Source: Prinia subflava (Eukaryota > Chordata > Aves > Passeriformes > Cisticolidae). Taken from it: DNA of 64,000 nucleotides. The stretch spans positions 3,645,001 through 3,709,000 of the forward strand of contig NC_086254.1 of NCBI RefSeq assembly GCF_021018805.1. Reading direction: 5' to 3'. This document shows, in pieces, positions 1-9,900 of this stretch. Both the position numbers and the translations under genes were made by a program. The notes beneath the pieces are model-generated. The model did no database searches. It was not told the DNA's origin and saw only the letters and a list, made by a program, of their open reading frames with translations. The number at the start of each line of letters is the position of its first letter. The stretch's first letter is position 1.

Positions 1-1977
1 TCATTTTTGTCAGCATCACATTCCTCACCAGGAATAAAGTGACTTGTGCATCCCCTAATGTTATGATTCAGCTTTTAGTCAGTGCATCACTAAACATCTC
101 AGGTGCAGCAAAATCCCATCCTGATGCTCTTCCACCATTGTTCTGATGAGAAAGAGGCAGATCATTTACATTGTTAGAGCCTGTGGGGCACTGATTCCCC
201 ATCTGTCACACTGAAATCCTGTGCTCACTCATTATGTACACCAAAATGCAACCTCCACGAAAACTGCAACATCTCAGCTGAGTTTACACCGTTCCTGCAT
301 TTCTAAAGTGCCTAAAAATGAGCAGGAGCCACTTTAAATGAACATGGGACTCTTCCATCAGAACCTTCAAGAACAGTCCTGTTTTCATTACACTTCACAT
401 ATTACAGGACTTCACACAACATCCACAGAGACCTGTAAATTATGAACGAGCTGTTAGTAACTTTATAGTAACAATAAACTAGACAAAGGTACACATTGGT
501 CTCTAATATTAGTAGTACCTAATGTTTAGAACTGCAGGTAAATTAGAATAAACACATTTTCTTATCTGTAAAGATATTTAATTTGCAGGATGCCTTTAGT
601 TTACCAAGCAAGGATCCAAACCTTCCCTGACAGCAAATTTAAGTTCTCTTACAGGAATCTGCACGTAAAATAACATTTTATTACTTCACAGAACATGCCT
701 ACATTGACTAGGATACACTGTCCAGCAATATAATGAATTATAATGGGTCAAGTACCACTTTGGGCTGCTGGCAAGGTTATTTTTCTACAGAATTTTAAAA
801 AATAACAGAGATGCAAGTGGCTACATCATCTGTTTGCTCTGGGACATCTCTGGATTAGACACAAAGGGTATCAGTGCAAGCAAATGAGCTTGAAAAGCTG
901 AAAGTATCAGAGTACTTCTAAAGACAAGAAAAACTTACTGCTGTTCTAAGTCCAGCAGCTCCTCCCTGCTACCTAAAGAGTCTGAAACGAAACCAAGTTA
1001 TTCATCTAAGAGAAGAAAAGAGCACGAACACCATTGATCAGGAAATACACCCTAGAAGATTAGATTATACAGTAATACACTTGTGAAGATTTGCTCACAA
1101 GGAAGTTTATTCCACAGATTTATACCTACTGCTTTATTTCAGAACACATGGAAACTTGTAACATCAACCTCCAAAAAAATCAATTGTTTGATTGCACCTT
1201 CCTGATGTAAGCCAAACTTCTAAATACTGGTTATTGTCTCTGTAGCTCCTCCCCTAAAAACATTCTTCAGCAAAGAGACAGAGACAAGCCCGATTCCCAA
1301 GGATCAGGGATTTGCAGTCAGCACCCGCAGCCCCGGATAACGCAGGACGGCGGCTCCCGGCGCCACTCGAGCGGAGACACCACAAAGCCCTCCCATTTCC
1401 TCCCGCCGCAGGCACCACAACGCTGCCCGCTCCCGGGAGCGTCCGTCCCGCCAGCGCAGCGGCCTCCTGCCCTGCTCCGCTCCTGCTCCGTTCCCTCCGC
1501 CCATCCCGCTGCGGCCCCGCTCCTCGAGGCCTTCCTTGGCTCTGGCCCAGTACCTCCCTAAATCCCCCCTCCACTCGTCTCCGGGACGGCGGGAACAGCG
1601 ACACCGTCTGCCTCCCGCCCCTTGCCGGCGCCCCCGAGCCGCCCGGCGCTGAATCCTGCGGCGCTGGCCGGAGCAGCGCGGGGCCGGCCGGGGCCCCCCA
1701 GGACCCGCGGCCCCCGCCCTGCCGCACAAAGCGGGCACGCCGCGGCCCGCGGAAGGGCACCCCCCGGCCCTGCAGGAGGGCGGGCGGGGGCAGAACGAGC
1801 CCGAACAGTTCCCAGAGGCAGCGCCCCCGTCCCACAACCCCCGCCCGCCATCCCCGCGGAGCGGGGCAGGCCGGGCCCTACGGCCGCACCCCCGCCGCGC
1901 GCGGTCTGGGGCCACGGCTCCCGGCTCCTGTCCTAGCTACGGGGGAAGCCCCAACTGCTGCCCCCGGCCCCGCTTAC
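1..1977 (-). other. EIF4H: EIF4H intron 1 (5' part)
   Basis: From the exon 1 donor at 1977 to the left edge there is no recognisable EIF4H exon. Positions about 1300-1977 are CpG-rich and belong to the promoter island; positions 1-1250 are AT-rich. The only exon-like object is a short candidate at 939-981 on the minus strand (see findings). I saw no transposon in this stretch. Confidence 0.75.
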
Positions 1978-2036
1978 CCGCGGCCGCCGCCGAAGCTGCT
2001 GTAGGCCCGGTCGTCGTAGGGATCGAAATCCGCCAT
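1978..2036 (-). CDS. EIF4H: EIF4H coding exon 1 (eukaryotic translation initiation factor 4H), gene truncated by window edge
   Basis: The minus strand reads ATG at 2036 and encodes MADFDPYDDRAYSSFGG followed by GRG. This matches the invariant start of vertebrate EIF4H, which in human has T instead of P at residue 6 (from memory). The exon gives 19 codons plus two bases and is followed by a good donor, GTAAG, at 1977-1973. EIF4H is a small cytoplasmic RNA-binding protein with one RRM that stimulates the ATPase and helicase activity of eIF4A during cap-dependent initiation. The RRM lies in later exons that I could not find between 1 and 1977, so they must be left of the window. The gene runs head-to-head with MYBBP1A, with 1,923 bp between the two start codons. 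A processed pseudogene is unlikely because the donor, TATA box and CpG island are intact. Confidence 0.93.
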
Positions 2037-2097
2037 CGCCGCCGCGGCCTCGTCCCCGTGCGAGCGTGACAGGACCGCGCCCGAGGACCCCGCAACG

Positions 2098-2105
2098 CTT
2101 ATATA
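2098..2105 (-). promoter_or_regulatory. EIF4H: TATA box of EIF4H
   Basis: The minus strand reads TATATAAG, a good TATA box, 62-69 bp upstream of the EIF4H start codon at 2036. A start site about 30 bp downstream would fall near 2074 and leave a 5' leader of roughly 40 nt. The predicted start lies in a stretch GGTCCTGTC, so a terminal-pyrimidine start is possible but not shown. A TATA box inside a CpG island is less common than TATA-less initiation. Confidence 0.6.
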
Positions 2106-2540
2106 TGGCGGCGCGCGGGCCGGGGCTGCCCCGCGCAGTGCCTGCGTCCAGCCAGCCGCCCCGACGGGGCTGTCCGCTCCGCTGCCTGTCGGGAGGGGCA
2201 CCGCGCGGCTCGCTTCCGTCGGCGCTGGGACGGGATCTACCCGGGGATCTGCGCGATGTCTGCTCTGGGATCTGCCCGTGGATGTGCCCGGGATCTGTCG
2301 GGGATCCCCTCGGGTCTGCCCGGGCTGGGCCGCGGTAACGGCCCCGGTGAGCGTTGGCCGCTCCAGTGCTGATGCAAGCCCAGCCCGCGGCTCTGGCTCC
2401 CCAGGCATCCCGCTGTGGCTGCGGGCAGGGATCACAGAGCTCATGGAAATGGATCCTGCTCCAGGTGTCACCGGCACCCACAGTGATCACAGGGATGGAT
2501 CCTGCCCCGGGGTCATTCCCTGCCCTCCCGCGGGTGGCAC

Positions 2541-3300
2541 CGGTGTCTGGCAGGACAGCAGCAACACGCAGTGTTCACAGGGCTGCTGGAGGATAGTGCT
2601 GGGTTTTATTGCAGATTAAGACAACGGGCTGTACCCGAGAGTTTCACAGAGTCCTTAAAAAATACTATTTGTACCAACTGGTTTGTCTCCTTTTGCCAGG
2701 CCATAATCTGATGTTTTCTAATAAAACTACATGTCAGATTCTCACCCTAACCCTAACCCTAACCCTGCGTGTGTCAAGATTATCTCAAGTAGTAATGTTC
2801 TTTAATGTAAGATCTTTGCATACTTTCAGCAAGAAAGGAAACCTTACTCGTGGGGCAGGCAGCAGGCAGCCTCCCTTACTCAAGGACATCCTGGAACTAA
2901 TGAGCATTAAGGATGTATTAAATTCGGATGTTGGTGTACCTCTGTGTATACCAACAGAGGTATACACAGCTGGCCTATGTTCATTATGATTCTAAAGACC
3001 CTGTGAAGACCCTTCCCCTCAGCATGTGTAGAAGTTAGCCGAGGTTACGCAGCTTGCAAATTATTAATCAATCCCGACAGACGGACAGTACTTGGAAAGG
3101 TTCTAACTATGAACTTCTGAGTATAAATAATGGTGTAAAAAGCCGATGGGGTGTGCTGGATTTGCGGAACGCCACCGAGCACCGCGTGGTGGTGATTAAC
3201 TCTGAAATAATCAATGTGTCCGCCGACTGTGTCACGGTGGGCTTGCGGCACACCGGGTAAGCAATCCGACTGTGTGGGATGAGGGGCTGAGGGAGCGGCC
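2541..3300. other. AT-rich intergenic gap between the two promoter islands
   Basis: This stretch separates the EIF4H and MYBBP1A CpG islands. It holds an interstitial telomeric repeat at 2745-2766 and, near the right end, a 68-codon open frame (3054-3260) that runs into a splice-donor-like GTAAGC at 3257. I recognise no gene and no transposon here. Confidence 0.6.
2745..2766 (+). repeat. Short interstitial telomeric repeat, (CCCTAA)3CCCT
   Basis: Three perfect CCCTAA hexamers plus CCCT, 22 nt in all, are preceded by TCA and followed by GCGTGTG. This is the C-rich strand of the vertebrate telomere repeat, placed between EIF4H and MYBBP1A. Such short interstitial tracts usually arise by insertion at double-strand break repair or mark old chromosome ends; the sequence alone does not tell which. 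Confidence 0.9.
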
Positions 3301-3368
3301 GTGAGGGGCGGCCGTGAGGGGAGCGGGGCTGAGGAGACAGGGGTGGGGATGAGAGGAGCGAAGGCACT

Positions 3369-3857
3369 GAGGGGAGCGGGGCTGAGGTACCGGGAGCACT
3401 GAGGGCAGCGGGGCTGAGGTACCGGGGAGGTGCTGAGGGGAGCGGGGCTGAGGTACCGGGGGCACTGAGGGCAGCGGGGCTGAGGTACCGGGGAGGTGCT
3501 GAGGGGAGCGGGGCTGAGGTACCGGGGGCACTGAGGGGAGCGGGGCTGAGGTACCGGGAGCACTGAGGGCAGCGGGGCTGAGGTACCCGGAGGCGCTGAG
3601 GGGAGCGGGGCTGAGGTACCGGGGAGGTGCTGAGGGGATCGGGGCTGAGGTACCGGGGGCGCTGAGGGGATCGGGGCTGAGGTACCGGGGAGGTGCTGAG
3701 GGAAGCGGGGCTGAGGTACCGGGAGCACTGAGGGCAGCGGGGCTGAGGTACCGGGGGCACTGAGGGCAGCGGGGCTGAGGTACCGGGGGCGCTGAGGGCA
3801 GCGGGGCTGAGGTATCGGGGGCACTGAGGGCAGCGGGGCTGAGGTATCGGGGGCACT
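3369..3857 (+). repeat. G-rich 31-34 bp minisatellite, 15 copies, next to the MYBBP1A promoter
   Basis: Fifteen tandem copies of a unit with core GGGGCTGAGGTACCGGGGG and a CACT or GTGCT end fill these 489 bp. Units vary between 31 and 34 bp and carry point variants (GGTACC to GGTATC; AGCGG to ATCGG). A degenerate copy precedes the array from about 3326. Each unit has several runs of three or more G, so the plus strand could form G-quadruplexes. The array ends about 100 bp before the MYBBP1A start codon. Because the C-rich strand has almost no stop codons, it produces long Pro/Ser/Leu repeat frames on the minus strand that I do not regard as genes. Confidence 0.95.
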
Positions 3858-3869
3858 GAGGGCAGCGGC

Positions 3870-3959
3870 TCACACAGCGGCCGAGCCCGTCCCGGCGGCC
3901 GCGCTGCCCCGGAAGAGGCGGAGCGGGCGGGCGGCCCCACGTGCGGCAGCGCTGGCGGC
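3870..3959 (+). promoter_or_regulatory. MYBBP1A: MYBBP1A core promoter / 5' leader with ETS site and CACGTG E-box
   Basis: The 90 bp before the start codon are a TATA-less CpG-island promoter. CCGGAAG at 3909-3915 is an ETS/GABP-type site, and CACGTG at 3938-3943 is a canonical E-box of the kind bound by MYC/MAX and USF, 17 bp upstream of the ATG. MYC control is usual for ribosome-biogenesis genes, so this fits the gene, but binding is inferred. The transcription start is not visible; one or both motifs may lie in the 5' untranslated region. CpG-rich sequence continues to about 4330. Confidence 0.6.
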
Positions 3960-6900
3960 ATGGCGGTGATGGAGGGGATGGAGAAGACGGAGGAGATGGA
4001 GGAGATGGAGCAGCGGGGCGGCGGCGCGCCGGTGACCGACCCCCGCGGGGTGCTGCGGCAGGGCCGCGCCTTCCTCGACTTCTTCTGGGACATCGCTAAG
4101 CCGGAGCAGGAGGTGCGGCTGGCGGCCACTGAGAACCTCCTGCGGCACTTGCGGGAGGGCAAGAAGGTGAGGCGGGGGCCGGAGGGGCGGTGGGTGCGGG
4201 CGGGCGGTGGGTCACACGGCTCCTCCCTGCGCTCCCCTCGGGAACGCGTCAGTGCGGACGGACACGGGCCGGGCCGTGGGTCTGGCGGCCGGGCCGCGCT
4301 CGGAGCAGCCCGGACACCGCCCCGTCTCGGTCTCTCTTGCAGGACGATGAGCTCAAGTACACCCTGAAGCGGCTGGTGGAGGGACTGGGAGCCACCCGCG
4401 AGGCCGCCCGCCCTGGCTTCAGCTTGGCCTTGGCGCAGGTCAGTGTTTCCCAGCGCGGGTCAGAGCCGTCGGCAGCCTCTGGCCATGCTTGGGGTCTCTT
4501 TCGCTGTCTGTGCAAGGCTGGAGGGCTTCCTTCTGACCGCTGCTCTGTACACGTGGGAGGGAAGGCTCTCACAGTAACCGTAGTGGTTTTAAATGGTACT
4601 ACTCTGCTTTAGAAACTGTGATAAAGTTATGAACTATACCAATGTCACATTCATGCTACAGAATTCAGTCCTGCTTAAAGGACCGTCCTTAATTTACAAA
4701 CTTTGAGCAAGTTTTCAATTACTCTGCATTTTGTACTATTGCTGCTTCTTGAAACTGTCTTGCTCCTGCTCTTGGTCAGTTGATGTGGGATATCTGAAAA
4801 GGTAACTCTTTAACGAACACTTCAGAGTTTTTTTCTCAACAGTGGTTGAATCTGTAACATAGCAAAGACTCCCAGCAATTCGTATCACCAGTGGTGTGTG
4901 ACCTCATCTCACCTGAGAATTTGAGAAAGCAGAAGAGTCTGCTGTGTGTTTCCTGCTTTGATCAGGGCCTTGCCCATGATGAAAAGTGTGATTACCTCTG
5001 TTATAGGGTCAGGCAGTTTCAGCAAAATGTTCTCATTATTATTCTGTTGTGTACAGAACACCCTAGAGTATCTGCATGTATATTTGTATTTGCATAGAAT
5101 CCTTGAATGGTTTGGATTGGGTGAGACCTTAAAAATTATCCCATTCTACCCCTGCCATGGGCAGGGACACCTTCTTATAGACCAGGCTGCTCCAAGCCCC
5201 ATCCAACCCGGCCTTGAACATTTCCAGGGATGTGGCAGCCACAGCTTCTCCGGGCTACCTATGCCAGGGCCTCTCCACCCTCACAGGGAATGATTTCTTC
5301 CTAATATCTAACCTAAATTGACCTTCTGTCAATGTGAAGTCATTCTTCCTTGTGCTGGCTCTCTGGGACTCCAGAGTCCCTCTGCAGCTCTCCTGGAGCT
5401 TCTTTAGACACTGAAAGAAACTCCAAGGTCTCCCTGGAGCCTTGTCCGAGCTGTACAACCCCAGCTCTCCCAACCTCCTTCCTGTTCTGTACATCTTTAC
5501 TGATCTGGTTGTCTTTATTCTGGCCTGATAAAGCAGCACATCTGCTGCTGTGCTGAACAATTGTTCAGCTCTATTTTAGCTTAACCCAGTACAATGTCAT
5601 GAAATGGAAGAACTGCAGACAGCTATTCCATCTCTTCCCTCAGGTTTTGCAGGCTTTTGAGGAAATTCCACTGTGCAGCATTTTGGAACAGATAAAAGAA
5701 AAACACAATCTGGAAAAAGTGAAAAAAGTAAGTCAGCTCATGGCAATATTTGCCAACTACTTCTTGAAATGAATTGTTCTCTATTCTTTGAAGTCTTGCT
5801 GTATACTGTAGTTTTGGAGTTCTTGTTAAAGCAAGTGGCTATAATGAAATAATTCTGAAAATTGGAAGTTGATGACATTGTTATCTGGCCCTGTTTTAGG
5901 TGAGATTTGTCACTGTGATGAAGAGGTGCTCTAGTTCTTAAACACCTTAAAATGGGTTGCTTTTCAGTATATTTTCTTTCCATGGTGAGGTGTTCAAGGC
6001 TGGATCTTCTTGCCACCTTGCTCCACTAATCATGTAGCTTCATGTGAAATGCAGCCTCTCAGAAAGGGAGATTTTTACTTTATTATTCTTTTCCTTTCAG
6101 AAACTTGTGAGAAATGCTGCTTTTGGGAACTTTTTTGGAGTAATGGCTCTGTTCCAGTCTGGACGGCTTGTGAAGGTAACACTGCTGTCAGGGGTGCCAG
6201 TTCTGGGGCTTCTGAGGTGGGGAGAGGATTGACAGAGAAAGGCTGGGTCACTGGGAATCAATGCAGTGGCACTGGAAGCATCAAGTTCATTTCTATTGCA
6301 TCGTCCATGGACTCTTTGTGCCTTGTTAATGTCTGTTCCTGAGTAGAATGTAGGAACTGTGTCAAATAGTACAGGAGGTCCCTACCTTTCCTGGAAGGAA
6401 GGGATCTGTTGTCATATTCAGCTGGAAAACGTGATTTTGGAAAAAGCTGAGAGACCTATCAAGAAACAATTGTGTGTTTCTTATTACAAGTAGGCATAAA
6501 CATCTAAAGAGTGGATTGTTACCTGAGCCTTCAGCTTAATTTCTGATACGTGTCCTGTGGTTTTGCCTGTCTTTCTAGGACCAGAAAGCTCTGCTGGAGA
6601 GCATCCAGCTTCTGCAGCAGCTGACAAATCAGCAAGCACACCTCAGGGACCTCCCGCGCAAAACTCTCATTGACATCACCTCTGAGGTACAGGCACAGCC
6701 TGTGGGGCTGGGGCATGGGAGGAGGAAGAGAGGGCTTGGCTTTGGGCTCAGCTTTTCCTTTAGTTTGTTCATAGCTGCAAGTTACAGGGCGTGTGGAAGA
6801 GTGAGTGTGAGCTGTGGGAGCTGTCCCTGTATTGCCTGTGGGCAGATCTTGTATTCTGGAGGGGTGCTCTGGTTAGCTTAGTTTGACTTCATCACGGACA

Positions 6901-9900
6901 ATGCCACAGTCTGTTGTTTCTCGTTGCTTGGATGGTGTGTTAGACCATCTGCTCTTTGGAACAGATGTATGCTGAAAACTCTGAACAGCAAACCACCTTT
7001 GGTTATGCACCAAGCCTGGGCCCAAGGTTCAATATTGGGCTGTTGGAAATGAAATGATGTAGGGACAAGGAGTAAAGAGCTCTGAGTATACAGTAAAAGA
7101 AAAGAGTTTATTTCCTTTTTTAAAATGGATATTATTTGTAGACATGAAGACTTGCAGTGTTAAATAAAAATAGAGAGTCTCCTTGTCCCTGGGTTGCCTG
7201 GCTGTACAGGCAGAGTAGTCAGACAGCAAGAAAACAGTTGCAGCTGGAGTCAGCTGACCAGACTTGCAGTCTTATGACAGCATCCTGTCCTGCTCCCCAT
7301 GGCTAAGCACCTGGGACTGTATGGAAGTCACAGACACATCCATTATTTATTTTTCCTTGTGTCACTATTTCTAGAGTTTCCAGAACACTGCAAGCTTTTA
7401 GTAAAATGTCCTCCAATGCAGATACTTCAGTGTACTTACTTCACTGCAAGTTAGTAAAATGCCCTCAATATTTCTCATGTGCTCTCACCCTCATTTCTGT
7501 CTAGGTACCTGAAACTGTGTTTGAGGAGGTCCTGTTTGACATCTTGCAAGGTGACCTCTCTTCAGCTTTCACATCTCCAGAGAACCTGCACCTTTTGCTT
7601 GTGGGTATGCAGAAATTCCCTGGTGTTCTGAAACCTAAAAAGCTGAAGAAGCTGTTTGGCTCACCTACTGTTGTAAATAAGGAAAATATTTCCAGGTAAG
7701 TTCTTAAATAAGGAATTTTAAAAGAACATTATTTTCCCCTTGTCTAGCAATGACAGAAATGTTGCTGTGATTCTGATTCCTGCTTGTATTTGCCACTGCA
7801 TGTGCTCCTGAGGGTTAGGTGTTGATTGTTATGCAGGTTCCCCAGTTACAGTTGTGTCATTTCTTTAGGAGGCACAGCCTACAGTTCTCGGGAGATGTTC
7901 TCTATCTTTCAGCAGGATTTGCTTTTAGCAATTCCCTTTCAGGTTGGATCTCTCACATTATTTTATTTCTTCTTCTAGACTTGTAGAGCTTCTGAAAAGT
8001 GCTGCCAAGTCTGAGAAGGAAGACAAGAAATTGCCCAGTGTAGCATTTGATTTGCTACAAGTTGCACTGAAGGAAGGTGCCTTTGAACTGTTCTGGAATG
8101 AAGTTGTGGAGAACGGGCTATTGAAGGAGAAATCAGGACCTGTGAGGTTTGTTTTAAAACACACTATTTATTGTCTCCCATATTATCTTTCTGTTTCTTG
8201 ACCCAGAGGTTTTGACTTCCATCTCCCTGTATGCTCCTGGGCCCTGCCCCAGCTCTTCCTCTCAGTCTCACTGCTGTGTGTGGATTTGCTGCTGTGCCTC
8301 AGCCTGAGGGAATGTTCTTTGTTCCCATCAGTTACATGTGCTACCGACTGCTGGGCAGTGCTCTCCCCTTGCTGTCCACGGAGCAGCTGCAGGTGCTTCT
8401 CAAAGGGAAGGTGATGCTGCACTATGGAGAACACGTGGTAGCGACTCAGGTGGGTGTTTGAACAAGCTAAAGGCCATGTCTTGAGTACAAGACATCTCTG
8501 CCCCACTCCTAGTTTCAAATCATCTTGTTGAAGAAAACTTTATGTAATTTTAGATCTTGAGCTCTTACTAAAAGCAAGGTTATTGTATGACCAGTGGTTG
8601 CAGTGGACTGAGTATAGCCTGTGTTTGATTGTCATTGCCTATTTTAAGGGTATGGAAACTGCTCAGCACTGCCCCTCCTGCTTTCATTGGTGCTGCCAGG
8701 AAAGCTCTGATGATGGGGGAAGCAGAGGAAGGGCAGCCCTCAGCAAATTGACAGTGTCATGTGTTGTCCTTTAACAGTCCCTTTGCTTTTGTGTGTCCAG
8801 AAGTTCCTTTTTGTTTATCATTGTGCTGGTGTCACATCAACATTGGAAGGCAAAGACAAAAAGGGACAACTCATGCTTTTGTTTGTTAGTGCTTGTTTCA
8901 ATAAGCACATCTGAGGTTTAAGCACAAAATTTATTTGGAATTGGATTTTGGAGCTCTTCTTCCTCTTTTCCTACTGGGAAGCCAGCAAACAACACAACCC
9001 TGCAATAGACAGAGGAAAAGTAAAAGGGGAATACTGCTAAACATGGCTTTTAGCTTGGCTTTTTGTGGTAACACAATCCCAAACCTCCTCATGTGTACCC
9101 AAAATTAGTTGTTGTCTCTTGGGAGAGATAGGTCTGTATGATCTTTTTGTTCTGTTATCAGAGCAGCCATAGGTGTGTGGGTTTGCTCTGCAAATCCTGC
9201 ATGCCATGGTGCCTCCCTAAATGGACCAGATTTCTCCAGGATTTATCCACTGGCTTAGTAGTTTTCTGATTTCTCACTTTTTGTGCTTGCTGCACAGTAA
9301 GTTAGGCTGTATTCTTCCATGTGCATCAATTTTTTTTTATTTGGTTCCTGTCTGAAATGTGCAAATCCCCTGAAGACAATGAGACTAAATGGAAGAAGCT
9401 CCTAATATTGTTGATGATGAGAGAGTAGAAAAGATCTTAGTTTGAATTTGATTCTGGTTTGGGGGTTTGTTCTGTTTTGTTTCGTGGCATATGTTGTTTG
9501 TTCAAGAAGTAAATGCTGTTACCTTGTACTTCCTTATGGGATTCTGGTGATTGTTGGAGATGGAACTAGACAAAGCTGGAGTCTGATATTTGCTGGCAGT
9601 TATCCTCCTGGTTCCACTTTTTTATCAACCCACACCTCAGGATATGAGTTTTAGCTTAAACATATCAACTCTCCCTCCTTTCAGAATGCCTCAATGCCTC
9701 TGAGACACCAGGGGGAGGAGCTGGCATTTATTCTAAGCCCTGTAGGTCAGCAGGCTCCAGGGCTGCTAGATGAGACTGGAATTGATAGCAGGGAATTTCC
9801 AGATCTAGGGAAACTCTCAGGCAGGTGATGTGAGAAACATCCTGGAACTTCCACCCAAAATAAAGAGTTGATCAGCCTGGGAGCCTAGCTGCACTGGCCA

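Larger units (their letters stand above)
1310..2540. promoter_or_regulatory. CpG island over EIF4H exon 1 and promoter
   Basis: The sequence from about 1310 to about 2540 is very GC-rich with frequent CpG, in contrast to the AT-rich sequence on both sides. It spans the EIF4H first exon, the start of intron 1 and upstream DNA. The several overlapping open frames here, including a 230-codon plus-strand frame at 1312-2004, reflect the base composition and are not genes. Boundaries are estimated by eye. Confidence 0.8.

Noticed and set aside
1312..2004. 230-codon plus-strand frame and its overlapping partners in the EIF4H CpG island
   Set aside because: It runs antisense through EIF4H exon 1 and intron 1. 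Several frames on both strands are open at once, as expected in a CpG island; no known domain.
3107..4162. Long minus-strand frames (351, 259 and 213 codons) encoding PQPRCPQCPRYLSPAALS-type repeats
   Set aside because: They are the C-rich strand of the 31-34 bp minisatellite plus the antisense of MYBBP1A exon 1. Repeat units vary in length, so the frames shift into each other, and stop codons are absent because of composition.
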